In this document: one piece after another, positions 23,984 through 36,299 of the stretch | Layout of the letters: each line of letters begins with the position of its first letter | How positions within the stretch are numbered: the stretch's first letter is position 1 | Assembly (NCBI GenBank): GCA_936450465.1 | Contig: OW388296.1 | Span: 56,881,867 to 56,945,866 of the forward strand | DNA: 64,000 bases | Direction: 5' to 3' | Origin: Gibbula magus | Lineage: Eukaryota; Mollusca; Gastropoda; Trochida; Trochidae | The notes under the pieces: model-generated | What the model was told of the DNA's origin: nothing | The model's database searches: none | The model's input: the letters and a program-made list of their open reading frames with translations, nothing else | Made by a program: the position numbers and the translations under genes

Positions 23984-25570
23984 GTTTTCTGGCAATTGAA
24001 TCAGCATCAGTAAACTAAGGACTTCCTTTTTTCTTAGGTCATAGGCTGTGATCTAACAGTATACATATCCTGTCTCTCGGTTATTTAAGAGAGGGTTCTT
24101 TCGGGTATGTTTTGTGGAAACGAAATTCGAGAGGATATTCATATTTACTCATTTAATACATGGTTAATGCACAACCCATGTGAAACATATTACTGAGGGT
24201 AATGTTTTTATGACTTCATATTTGAAAATATGGTTAAGGCGAACGCACATTCTTTTAAAAAAGACAATGACAAGTGACGCCATTCATCGGGCTACGAGTG
24301 TGGAAAGTGTTCCCCCAGCACAGCAGAACTGCCTCTTTAAATACATAATTGCACTTCAAACCATCGTCACAACAAACGAATGAGCGTAACACATAATCCA
24401 TATAAACAGCATTTTCTAGTATGTTCATGTATACAGTCGGAGAAAACACTTTTATAGTGAAATTGTAATTTCAAGATATGATATTGCATTTAGTTGAGAA
24501 ATTCTAGATTTGCTGAAACACTCTCTCTAAGATCTGAATGACAGACTACACGTGGATCTAACAAAATAACTATCACCTTTTGTTCACTTTCATTAATATT
24601 TTATCGATTCATATTTCAAACAGTTGGTGATGTTGTTGGGTTTTTAAACAATATTTTTAGAATAAGCATGGAGTTTCTATTTGTTATATACCAATGCCTT
24701 AAATTATGGAACTATTATTTCAAGTTACAAATCGTTTTGAAAAAAACAATTAAGATTTGATTTTAAATAAGTAATATCCATTTTCATTCTTTCATTGAGT
24801 CAAATACTACAAGGTTTGCAATATGCTGTACATAAACAGCGATTTCAAGAAACTGGCGTTGTGCAGGACCATGTTCTGAACATCAAATATAATTGTCCTT
24901 GTCGATTGAAAAAAATCACATTTACTAAAACAAAGTTTTACAAGAAGACTTAAGTCTACCTCGCCTGAGGCAGTTATCATAAACAGACAGGCGGCTACAA
25001 CGCGGAACTTTCATTCACTTGAAACCGGAAGTCGTAATTCTGACAGAACACGTGCGCAGATGGGGCGGGGTCACGAGACGTTGACCTTGACAGACAGCAC
25101 ACGACACTATGACCCCAAGGTCAGTCTACTCTATTGCTCGATAGCGAGACATATAGACTGACAACCAGTCGATAATCTCCTTAATGTTTTCACAATTAAA
25201 CTGTACATCATTCCTACTTGTTAGGATGACATGTAATTAATGAAAATATGTTTACATTGAGAAAATGTCGGTCTCTTTGTCAGTAAAGATGGACAAATTC
25301 TTTGAAATTAATGCAAAGCCTATCCTTGGCTCACTGTAATACATGTAGCCCTGAGAACTAATTTAGTCCTTGGCTTTTTCACCAGGCAAGTTCCAACTCA
25401 CATTGGAAAACATAATCTATTCAGTCAACAAACAGCTCAGACCAGTGACAATTTCATTCACAAAATGCTAAAGCTGCACGTGTTTTACAATCAGTGATTA
25501 TCACAAAATATAACGAAGAAAGTAACATCTCCTAATAAACGTTACGAAACAGGTTCGTTTCCTTTTCCAC
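23984..25570. other. AT-rich non-coding stretch
   Basis: About 1.6 kb in which I see no gene, RNA or clear repeat. Confidence 0.55.
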
Positions 25571-25722
25571 TAGCGGATCCAGGGGTAGGAGGGGTCCAGG
25601 GGGTCCGGACCCCTCCCCCCCCCCCCCCCCCTTTTCAAATCCATGTATACATAAGTTGGGATTTGGGTCCTGCTGACCCCCCCCCCCCCCCCCCCCCCTT
25701 TAAAAAATCCTGGATCCGCCCT
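25571..25722. mobile_element. short GC-rich element with GGATCC-bearing inverted ends and poly-C runs
   Basis: The left end is GCGGATCCAGGGG (25573) and the right end is CCTGGATCCGC (25709-25719), an 11-bp inverted repeat. The interior has a perfect 14-bp palindrome GGGGTCCGGACCCC followed by two long C runs, 17 C at 25615-25631 and 22 C at 25677-25698. It looks like a small non-autonomous element whose poly-C tracts have expanded. Confidence 0.6.
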
Positions 25723-26972
25723 TGTTTTCCACCCAATAATTCTAAATTTTGAAAATTTATAATAATCGTTAAAAGGAATTAATCAAATGAACATGAAATG
25801 ATACATGGTCTTGAAATATCATTATATCTCAAAATATCTCTCCAGTCACGAGACAGGCTACTGCGGTATCACACAAAGTAGTCCACCCATTTCCGCCAAG
25901 GGTGTTCCCACTTCGCATATCACTACGCCAGATACCTTAGGTCCCAAAGGCTTAGTTCTGTTCGATAAAAGAGAATAAACTATAGTTTAGTCCCACGTGT
26001 CAGATATAAGAGATGCAGACATTTCTAAATATAATATAAAGAATTTGGCTTGTTATCCTAAATGCAACCAACACTTTAAAATAATACATACCTAGGATAA
26101 TATCATGCAAATACTCGATGTGTCATAATAATTATGTGAGTGAGGTTTGTTTATTTTATGCAGAGATTATTGCATTTAGCCTCGGATGAGGCCATGGGTT
26201 CGAATCCCACCTGGGGCTCTGTAACATTTCTAACTTTCTAATTAGTTTATAATGCTTTGACTGACATATGAAACTGTTCAACATGCAGTAATGTTTGATT
26301 GTGAGTTTTGACTTCACAGTCTTTCTTTATTTTTCACCTCAGCCAAAGTAAGATTTTTCCTTAAAAGCACGTTTAGCTTATAATGACCAAAAGAACATCT
26401 GAAATTCCCATGTGTAGCAATCTAGTTCAAACTAGCTGTAATGTTATTATTGTAATGTCCGTCATTACTAGCTAGATTTACTTAGATTGCATTTCTAGTA
26501 GTAAATAATTAAAAACATATCAGTAAGTAAGTAACTCGCTTGAAGCTGTTACCGCAATGAGTAGTCACTGTAAGCCTGACTTTATCAATATAAGCAATGG
26601 TCATAAAGGTTGTCAACCGCATACGCATCCCAAACTTAATTTGACATTTTATTATCATTATATACGACTGTTAAGGTTTGTCTATAACGTATACAGAAAC
26701 AGATTTCGAGCATGAATATGTCCACTTGAATGATGTAAAGGAAATGCGGCAAGGTTCAAATTGGTCAGTGATGACGTCTGAAGCGAGTTATGCATTTTGG
26801 GCGGAAGTTGATCAACACGATGTGCTGTGATGATATGTGCCTGTTATTTCAAATGACAGCCGGCAATGCGTTAAGTAAACGGTTTTATGAATAATTGGCT
26901 CGCATGTTTCAGAGACTAAGTGGGCTTATTCGTCAAAGCCACTCTATGTGCCTTTGCGTTGTACACAAACAA
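25723..26972. other. non-coding stretch with one tRNA-like fragment
   Basis: No gene seen, apart from the tRNA-like segment listed at 26172-26222. Confidence 0.5.
26172..26222 (+). ncRNA. tRNA-like 3' half, probably SINE or tRNA relic
   Basis: The segment holds a B-box GGTTCGAATCC (26198-26208) inside a T-arm-like hairpin TGGG-TTCGAAT-CCCA, preceded by a GCCTC-GGAT-GAGGC hairpin resembling a long variable arm. The 5' half of a tRNA is not convincing, so this is called a relic of a tRNA or tRNA-derived SINE and not a working tRNA. Confidence 0.35.
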
Positions 26973-27467
26973 TTAAAGGCGCTGTTGCACGTTTTTTTGC
27001 ATATTGTGTTTTCTCAAATTTGCCATTTATCATTAAAGTTACAATACAATATATCGGTACGCTAATGGATAAAACACCTCATTACACAACCAATACACAA
27101 CCCGAAGAAAACGTTGGGACGTATAAAGTGACAGTGGTTTGAAACTCTTCAGTGTCAAAGATAGATTTGTAGGTCTCATGATAATTTGAGAGTTCAAATT
27201 ATTGAGTCAACAAGAGGGTTGAATATTCCATGATTTTACCATATTTAAAACTATACTCTGAGTGTTAAGGTATTGCTACATCAGTCCGATTACACGAACA
27301 ACCTTCGAGCACATGTGAGAGAAAATGTGCTCGCAACCGAACCATGCACATTCGTTTTAGAAATCTTTCTTTGATTTAAGAGTATTATTTAGCCATTGGT
27401 AAAACTTGTTCATATATTTGTGAGAACACTTTATTTCAGTAAGAATATTGTGCTACAGCGTCTTTAA
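26973..27467 (+). mobile_element. TTAA-flanked MITE, family 1, complete copy
   Basis: The termini AAAGGCGCTGTTGCACG and GTGCTACAGCGTCTTT are inverted repeats, and the element is bounded by TTAA on both sides (26973-26976 and 27464-27467). This is the target duplication used by piggyBac- and Kolobok-type elements. It is 495 bp with no transposase. Relatives in the window are at 50512-50971, 54027-54555 and 55685-56060, recognised by shared blocks such as CTCTTCAGTGTCAAAGATAG and GTATTATTTAGCCATTGGTA. Confidence 0.8.
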
Positions 27468-27530
27468 TACGAAGCTCACTGACAATATCCCAGATATCTC
27501 GTGAAATCATTGTTGAGTTGCGATGAACAC

Positions 27531-27644
27531 TGGGTGGAAACCATCCTCGGTTACCCATGGTTTTATATATATGCTCCGTGATATATATAGTGGAGAGTAA
27601 CGGAGCATATATAAAACCATGGGTAACCGAGGATGGGTGGAAAC
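27531..27644. repeat. long hairpin flanked by an 11-bp direct repeat
   Basis: Arms 27541-27579 and 27600-27636 are reverse complements over 37 bp (left arm begins CCATCCTCGGTTACCCATGG), differing only by a 2-bp change in a TA run, with a ~20-bp loop. The direct repeat TGGGTGGAAAC flanks it at 27531-27541 and 27634-27644. It looks like a foldback or hairpin insertion with a target duplication. Confidence 0.8.
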
Positions 27645-30600
27645 GTAATATTATAAAATATTGATTAAGGGGTTTATTGAACTTTGGATACTACTCGTTT
27701 TAAATCAATGTTTTCTTTCTTTTCTTTCATCGGGTTTCAACATTCACATCTGAAACCATACATTTTCCAAATTCGAATGATAAGAAAATGTTTGATACGA
27801 CCCCCGGATCCTTACCTACAGAACCCGAGTTACCTTCGCCGGTATTATAATGATTTATACAGCGTCGACACTTGAATGAGCTGGCTTTTATATCATCTTC
27901 AACACTTACATCGTAAAACAGGCAATATGCTTCGTTATACTAACCAACCCTTTCTGTGTCAGGGGCGGGCAAACCACTCACCTCGGCAGGACGCTGATGT
28001 TCCAACCAGGTTCGCCTGTAGCCGTCTCTGATCACCTAATTACAGATAGTATGGAGTTTTGACATGCATGCATAGCTAGCAATTCTGACAATTATTAATA
28101 TGGCTGTCGTTTAATTCGATGCAAATCCATGAACAGTTTTAAGAGTAATATTGATGCTGATGTTTCCAAAGATGGTTTTGTTTTTATTTGAGTCACTCTC
28201 GACCGTGTCTTCATTTCTTCTTATTTACTATCTTTTTATTAGGGAAAAATACATTTTGCTTATCGATAGTTTATAGACATCTGGTAAATCTATATTGCAC
28301 ATTCATTGTTTTCTACCAAAACTCATCACCCAAAAGCGACATTCTAATTTAAATCTAAGGAAGTCTAGGAATGCGTTAAGTTTGTATATTCAATCCATAC
28401 CGAGAATAGGAATCATTATTTAAAATGTTACCAAGATTAACCAAAAATAAGTTCACATAGAAATAGCTTTGTCTTTTAAGATAATACCACATTTTGCTTT
28501 GTAAAACATATATATCTATTGCCCCGTAGATTTGGCACTCTTGTGAAATGTGTGGCGCACATGCAGCAGGTGTTTGGCGGGGTCTTGCACGTGCTATGCT
28601 TGACTGGTCTGGAGACTGGGTTTCCTCTGAGCGCAATCAACATTCTTGCGGCTGCAGTTTTACCTTCCGGGAATCCCAAGGGAGACAACTCTTGACGGCA
28701 GTGTTTTACCTTTTATTGTGGAAGTTGAAATTCCTGAGAGCATGCACAGAGCGTATATGAAGGATAACGAGCAATCTAGATGGGTCTGATGCCAACACTG
28801 GCTCTCTGTAGTCGTGTCTGATATCCCCCGAGGTACTGCCGCAGATTCGACCAGTTCATGTGTGGCACTTGCGACTTGTGTTATACCTGCCTCCGAGTAT
28901 TGCTGGGTTTTATTATTCTTCCCTGAATCGAATATTAGCTCTTCCTACCCCATCCCTCACTCACCTGTACACAATTATCTTTATATTTTATTTTCTAAAA
29001 TGTTGAATAGACGAACTGCTCTAACCCTCCTGATTATAAAAAGCGTAACATGTTTCTCTGTGACGCATTTTATGAATATATAGAATATTGCTATTAAATT
29101 CTGTTTTCATTTTTTGCTGTTTAGAAATTGTATCATGTTTTTATTTATGCTTGCTCTATTCATTAGTATAACAGATCCTAACAATTATCAATATCGGGTT
29201 ACAAACGTATGTGAGTATTTCATGATTCCATGATGTTTGTTATTGATCATATTGTGACGCTTACATAACGGGTATTTTCTTAATTGTTTATTCCGACCTT
29301 GAAGCGATCATTTAGGAGCACACGTGGCAATTGGAAGTTATCTTTCCTTACAGTAAAATACTCGTTTTTGATTGGCTAACGGCCGTTACGTTTTTTCTAA
29401 TGTACCCCGTCAGTCTCACGGTGTAGAAATTGAACGTACCCCGCTGCCATAGTAACAGTTTCTAGTTTAGAGAAGGTGTCGCCTTATTTGCTGCATGATT
29501 TGGAAACAAATCTTATCTTGCATTGCTTGCACACTCAATTAAACTAACATTAACTCGTTTTAAGGCATTTAAAAGCTATACCTTATACGACTTTTAACAT
29601 TTCAGTCGAGATGAATGACACCATTTTGTTTACGTTTAGGGTCAAGGTCATTCAAGCGATATCAGCTAATCAGGCACTCGTAGTCAAAACGCAATAACTA
29701 TGATAAAACTAATTTCATTGACATGACGGAAAGATAAATACGTTGTATACCTCTCCCTCGGATAATACGATCTCATGTACCATCTTTGTACCAGTGCCAT
29801 CGCTCGCCTAAAGGCTCGGGAGACGCTTGGGACATTGGGACTGCATTGTTGTAACAAATGGCAACTGGTTAAGTGTTCAATCACAATGCAGGATATGAAA
29901 AACAGTTAAAACGCCTCATTTTTCTCTCGTGAAATGTTTATAAATGACCTATATATGTGAACTTAGTTCACACTGAATTGAACAACCCAAGTTGTAGCTA
30001 CTAAGTTGTACTGTGCCTTTATAGTCCAATATCTTGCACTGCATGCGACTTGTTGTGTGAGAACAAGTTGCAACAATTCTCCATGTTAATGTAGATACAA
30101 CAAGTTGAATATCACAAGTTATTACTGCAAGTCGTACCGTCGAAACGGGGTGCTTATGGAGTGTTAATTGCCACATCATTATATATCGGTTTAATCGGTT
30201 ACAACTTCGAAATACATGTATTTATAAACTCTTAATTTGAAGAAAGTTATGAAAGGCATATTGTGAGTATAGCTTATATCTACATCGATTATTTGGTCTT
30301 GTGTGGAGTAAGGACACATGTTGCTCCTCAGAACTACGACATCTTGTAGAACAGATTGTTAACAATCCACACATGTACACGCATGCAATTACAAATATAT
30401 ACGTATTAACAACTTACATTAGAGTACATCGAGTAGCATTATGAAGTCCTTCCTCTGTAAGAAACACATTATATTTGAAGTTTCCTTTAATTTGATAAAG
30501 TAGGTTTTTAAAAAGCAAGTTTGATACGTACAATTTAGATATAAGTGATATTTATTAGTCTTTGCAGTATGTCGATATTTTCCTTAAATATATATTAAAT

Positions 30601-31414
30601 TTACTTATTTGTCTTTTCAGTCTACATTGCGTAAATAATATGGTTCAAGTTATTTTGGAATAGTTTTATTGGAATGACATTGTATCATTGTATATTATCA
30701 ATGTATATCATTAGAACGTTCATTTACACATCATGGACACATTTAATTCCTTAATTCCGTTAACGTCATTTGCAAGACGGCATATCCTAGTCTGATTGCT
30801 TTGTGGTTTTCCGCTAGGCGTGTGTAAACTGCTCTCTCTTTGGACCAGATGTCGGTCACGTGACGTCGGGTGTGAATATATTTGTCTCCTATTGGTTAAA
30901 ATATCGGTCACTATGACGTCATTTCTTTCCTCTTTGATGACCACATCCAACGACACTCCCAACTCTCATTTGTTTTTTGTGTAATTGTAACTTGTTTGAT
31001 GTGTTTTGTTGTAGTGTAGTTGTTACTTGTTTCAATCATGTGAACATAATTTCATGTTTAAAATCAAAGTGAAACAAAGGTAGTTTTTTTACACTCAAAA
31101 ATTCTTTGGCACCTTTGCTTCTTACTGAAAAATATTGGTTAAATGCAAATCGTCCATTGTGCGTATATACTCTTTCACGAACCAGTATCACCACAGAACG
31201 TAGTTAACGCGCAATCGCACGAAGGTGTAACAAGTACTTATTCTGGAAATAGCAACATTTAAATAATATAAATATTGAAAAGGAGCCTCTGTTTCTGAAA
31301 AGGTTCCTTTTCAATACTAAATAAAATGGGAGTGTTTTAGAAATGAATAGTTTCAGTCTGAGTCTGTAAGGGTTCGGCAACTTTGACTGTCTCATAGGCG
31401 TAGGAACCGGGGGG
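27645..31414. other. non-coding stretch
   Basis: About 3.8 kb without a recognised gene. 28530-28700 is locally GC-richer and includes AAGGGAGACAACTC. At 30857-30921 there is a small promoter-like group: CACGTG overlapping GTGACGTC, an inverted CCAAT (ATTGGTT) and a full TGACGTCA. No transcript can be assigned to it. Confidence 0.45.
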
Positions 31415-31494
31415 AATGCTATCTTTCCATTCTGTGTTTGTAATAATTGATGTTCAATTGTATGAGCATTTATACCGAAACGTCTTTAAACGGG
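31415..31494 (-). repeat. dispersed repeat fragment, inverted copy at 46066-46150
   Basis: The segment with CATTCTGTGTTTGTAATAAT through ATACCGAAACGTCTTTAAA matches the reverse complement of 46066-46150 (TTTAAAGACGTTTCGGTATA onward). Two copies are enough to call a repeat; its class is unknown. Confidence 0.6.
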
Positions 31495-31770
31495 CTCAAA
31501 TAAGTCGATGAAATGTATTGGGAAAATAATGTCACCAATAGTAAAACCCCCTTCTCTCTTCAAAACATCAAGTTGAAAATGAGTGTACATGGTTCAGTAA
31601 AGCCATGGGAATCATTTTTGTAATTCGAAATAATAACTTGTGTTCACAATAAAATGTTTACTTTATACGGAACACCGTCATTACCACTAAGGATAATTGA
31701 TTTGTGTAACACGATGACCTACCCTCTAAAGTGAATTTAAATGAGAGAAATGATCATTATAATCATTATC
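31495..31770 (-). mobile_element. TTAA-type MITE, family 2, partial copy
   Basis: This matches the reverse complement of the complete family-2 element at 47962-48323, sharing AATAAGTCGATGAAATGTAT, GAGTGTACATGGTTC and AAGCCATGGGAATC. Both termini are lost. Confidence 0.7.
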
Positions 31771-34680
31771 ATTATACAGTTCCTTTAACCTAAATGCTTT
31801 TAACACAATAAATTGTAGCATTCTCTGTGATATGATAAACTAAGAGTTATGATTTGTAAAACTGAAATACTATTGAAAAACCTCTTCTCCTAAATACAAT
31901 AGCAGTGATGCGGGAATGATCACATAACCTTTTCTATTGTGATGCTGCTGAATACGTTATTTCCATACATATATAAATGAAGTCATCTCCTCGGTTTCCC
32001 GTGAAAGCTCTTTATAAAGATCATCAATGAGAAATCTTTATTGGCGGTCACCATAACGCTGTTGTGCTTCATGCTTTGTTACATTTACTGTCTCCTCCAG
32101 AGGGGACGTCTTCCTTTGATCTACAGGTGTGAACACAGGTATTGTTGGACAGTCAGGGGATATCATAGAGATATTTAACTCCGATAAACAGGGGATGAGG
32201 TAAAAGAGACTGGCGATTGGCATATATCTCCTCAGTAGGTGAGTCATGGTCTGACTACAGGGTTCTCCTTCTTGTTCGTAGAGTATGTTGGGAAATCAGT
32301 TTTATTTCATTTCTATTTTGGTGTTAAAGTTATTTTAACCATAGTTTTAAATTTCAATCTTTAACTTTTTGGGATGTTACACTATAGAATATGTTTAATC
32401 ACATATGGCGACATAATATAAGTCGCTTAATGTATTGTTCTGTGTTCATTTTGAGGGAAACACCATTTGGTTTGCTTTAAGCTGAATGCTTTAGCTTATC
32501 ATAGGTGAGAAAAGAAATAGAACTTTTGGCATGTAAATTCTCCTTTCTTTCTTGATTTTCCTTTGTGTCTCGTTGTTTTAAAATAATCAGTCATCAGTCC
32601 GTTTCAAATTGTACATACTGTTAATGAAATGCCTGCGTGATTTTACAGTAACTGATGCTTTTATTAAAAAAGTTGCAAGGAGTTTTTTCACATCGGTTGT
32701 TATTATCATAAATGCGTAATGTGTGTAATTTGCGTACAAAAATGGCATTGTTCAGTGAATACGGAAATGACCAAACTTCGTGTGTGTTTTAACTGAGCAT
32801 TAATGAGTTGTAAAGAGATGCAAAGAATTATCAGTTAATGAGACATCTTCCAAACCTTATCATGTTCAGAAATTTTAATTTCAGAGTGAATTATGCTTAA
32901 AATGTATTCCTTATAACCATGTTATTTATTTCGAGAACATGAAAGGTTATGGGAAAAGCGTGTTTATATCCAGTAAACAGAGACGTGATTGTGTTTGTGT
33001 ATAAACAAACTCCTTTTGAAACATAACAAATATATAAGATTTCCCGACAGCACAACATGCCTTGAAAAACAGTATTTTGATGTGTTATGTGTAGCACTTT
33101 GAAACGTAACATGTCTATGCCTTCTACAAACTATCTTCCACCGGAAACATCACTGTGCGAGATGTAATTTAGGATTCGCTTTGATAAAACTGTCAATGCT
33201 ATGGCGTCATAATGGTGAAAGTGCTTTTAAATAGTCCATAATCCACCAAACTTTATTCAACTGTCATTATGCAATGAATGCCATGGTAACGATAACAGAC
33301 CAGCAGTACAATCACTAGCATGGCATATTTTTTTATGACTTTTCGGTACTGGCATACACGATGCGCACTGTTATGCTAGCAGAGAAACGTTATCGAAGTG
33401 CAGCAAGTCTAAACTTAGCCAGCGATGGAGACTGGCGCTAGTTATTACTTTCGAGGGATGTAAGCATGGCGTCCCCAACTGATGGCACCCGTCTCTCAAC
33501 CTAGTTGGTTTTTTCACGAAGTTCCGGGGCAGTGACCCATGGAATATATCGTGTACATTGGGATTGAAAGAAACACACAAGGAAGCGGTAACACAGGAAC
33601 ATCAGCTTCATGATGAATGCTGTTTCAATGCAAAAAAAAACCATAAGTTTTGATAAGTCTGAAACGGCGTGCTTACCCTGAGAGGTCGCCCTCTCAGCCA
33701 CGAATTGCAAACTAACTTTAATGTTTTTACTTTTGAAATTTCTTGAGGAGTGTTTTCTTACTCTTAGATCATTGATTTTATCATTTGAGAATTCTTACAT
33801 CAGATTCCTTCAATACAAAGTGTATATCTCAGAGTCAAACTTATCACAATTGACCGCGTTCTTAGATATCATTCACAGGCTGAGTTCATTTGGATTACTG
33901 CTGGGTTATGACAGTTAGAAAGCCTGTCTGATTCATACGACTGTAATGTTATGGATGTATTATTTGATTTCATCACTAACCGATCCCTCCCTTGCTTCAC
34001 ACGACGCCAGAAGGCTGAGATTGGCATGATAATAATGTGTATGCATTAAATCTAGTCTCCGCGTCATATAGACTTCCTATTGGTCTCCTCAATTACTGTT
34101 CAACCAATCACCGTCATCTTGAAATCAGTTGGACTCTCTAGCTGAAACGTTTAAGTTAGATAGAGCCTAACTGTAATACTTTGTAAGTACTGTACTGTAA
34201 GTACGTTCGATAGGAAAATTGCATTACGTCATAGCCAGCTCACTTTTATTAATAATCGACCAGTAGAAAATGCAAAGTGTCAATGGTTCGATATCGGCAA
34301 TGGTTGACACCTGTATATTACAATGGTAATGTCCGTATATAAAGCAGAATGAGATTCTTACACAAGTATATGGTTTGAGTATTCGGGTGCAGAGCCTGGG
34401 TATTCCTTTGTCCGTGTACATGTTATCTCCGAATAAATATGTTCTTCAAAGTATGGAACCGATGCCCGTTTTTAAATAGAATGAAGAGTTACTATAATAT
34501 AACGTCTTTAATTCTGCAATATCAAGTGACAAAGTTGAGGCCATGTGCATACAGTCAAATAATGTAGGGAAATATCAAAGGAGGACGTCACAAGTGCAAT
34601 TAGATTGCTTGTTTGTAATGTCGAACGCCAAGCAGCTGCACGAGTCGAGCAGGATTTAAATTCGATGGACCCCCCTCCCC
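31771..34680. other. non-coding stretch with one small peptide candidate
   Basis: Apart from the open frame at 32038-32247, I see nothing supportable. An RFX-like motif ATGCCATGGTAAC lies at about 33278-33290. Confidence 0.45.
32038..32247 (-). CDS. unrecognised short peptide candidate with hydrophobic leader
   Basis: A 69-codon minus-strand frame starts at an ATG in good context (GACCATGA). After five residues it has a hydrophobic stretch (YMPIASLFYLIPCLSE), then a proline/threonine-rich polar tail ending EAQQRYGDRQ. It is GC-richer than its surroundings, and its stop codon overlaps an AATAAA hexamer. It has two cysteines only. I do not recognise any family. It could be a short secreted peptide, a first exon or a chance frame. 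No neighbouring exon is evident. Confidence 0.22.
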   Translation of the reverse strand: MTHLLRRYMPIASLFYLIPCLSELNISMISPDCPTIPVFTPVDQRKTSPLEETVNVTKHEAQQRYGDRQ

Positions 34681-36299
34681 TTCAAAAAGTGCCCCTCCCC
34701 TTCAAAATAGACCTAGAGTTGTACTGGTGAGATATAGAAAACGAAAAACATGTCCTGCTCAACCGGTGGAGATATGCAATGAAACAAGTATCCAGGTCCT
34801 CTCCACGGTTCCTTGTCAGCAACCACGTACCAATAGCATACAGGTGATACATAGAATAGCCTGTCACCATTGGTGTGAATGTAACTACATTTGAAATTTG
34901 AAATTTGAAACAATTACTTTTCTGTTGGTCATATAGCCAGAATAGTTTGTTCGATAACCAATAAGAAACGTCGTAAACAGGTGTATGGGTTACCATTGAA
35001 GATCCATTTGAAGCCCGTTGAAAGGAGGAAACCTTTATTTGAAATGAAATAAAAACTATTCTCATTTAGATAACTAAAGGCATGTGGTGAGTCTAGGTGT
35101 ACATTCACTTTCTGGGGTGTTATGGACTGCTGTGTTAGATGACTAAGAGAAATTTAAATGAGAACTAAAATCTCAGAAGTCTGCCCTTCCTCATTGGACC
35201 ACCTTCCATTGCTGAATCACAAGTTGCGCAGCCTAGTGTGTATATCATTGATTTATGATTCAAAGGGACGTGTATTGATAAGAATGACATTAGAAAGATA
35301 CATATGCGTGTATACCCTCCCTATTACTACATAAAAGGCTATAGTAATTTGGTAGGATGTATTGTTATATATGTATATGTCCTTCTAAAATCATTTCAGC
35401 ATCACGCGTCCCTGTGGTTTCTTAGAGGGTATAGTGAAGAACCTGCAAATTGGAAGGTTATACAAGTAACAAGTGTTGTGCTATACTATAACAAGATCAT
35501 GTATCATGTATTGATTGTATTGGTTGTATTTGTTTGCTCATAGATATTAATATCATATTAAGCTTCTAAATCAATTAATACCACCGAAGAAATTTAAGAT
35601 GACAAACGTTTATCCTAAGAGTTGAACATGAAGTTTCGAGTGATCATGTTGTATCAGATACTGGTGTATGTTATAATATCTGGAAAATAATCTTATCAAT
35701 AGCACGTACTGTAAGCGATGACTTACGGGAAAGATGTGCTAACCGCGACATATAGAATTCTTATGTATATATATTATATATACACATATCATAGATACGA
35801 TGATATATGTGGTATTTAGATATCAAATAGAAATTTTATAGGTACAAGGTCAAACATTTCTTATTCAATTTACCTTTGATCTTGAGAGACGTGTCCACAC
35901 AAAGACTCCCGGACAAAGAATACAGGTCTGGAATACAGGTAGCGTTATTTAGCATATAAATATTTACAATGAATGCTGTAGGTTGTTCTCCAAGCATGTG
36001 TTAATGTTTCAACACGAACACCTAGGCTATATGTAGCCGATCCGTGTCCAGGGTATACCTTAGTTAGTGTTTAATTCACGTCATAGACTAACTTGATACG
36101 GCTTTTAACTCTCTCCTTTCATCACCTGACCTTTTGGACCCTTAACTACTTCGCACTCTAAATGATGAAAACGAATACAAGACCTGAGTAAATCATTACC
36201 GTTTTATTAGACCTTTTTTCTCTGAAGTCACCGGTAACGTTGAAAGGAATTCAAATGTGTGGTCGTGAGGAAACGTTCCTTGATCAACCCTTGAAGATT
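34660..36299. other. non-coding stretch with a short duplicated CCCCTCCCC motif
   Basis: The motif CCCCTCCCCTTCAAAA occurs twice at 34676-34709. At 34713-35065 on the minus strand two overlapping frames are open, but neither matches anything I know. 35765-35810 is a TA-rich dyad. The rest shows nothing. Confidence 0.45.

Noticed and set aside
33650..33720. tRNA-like 5' half on the minus strand (TGGCTGAGAGGGCGACC)
   Set aside because: It has an A-box-like word but no B-box at the right distance and no closing acceptor stem.
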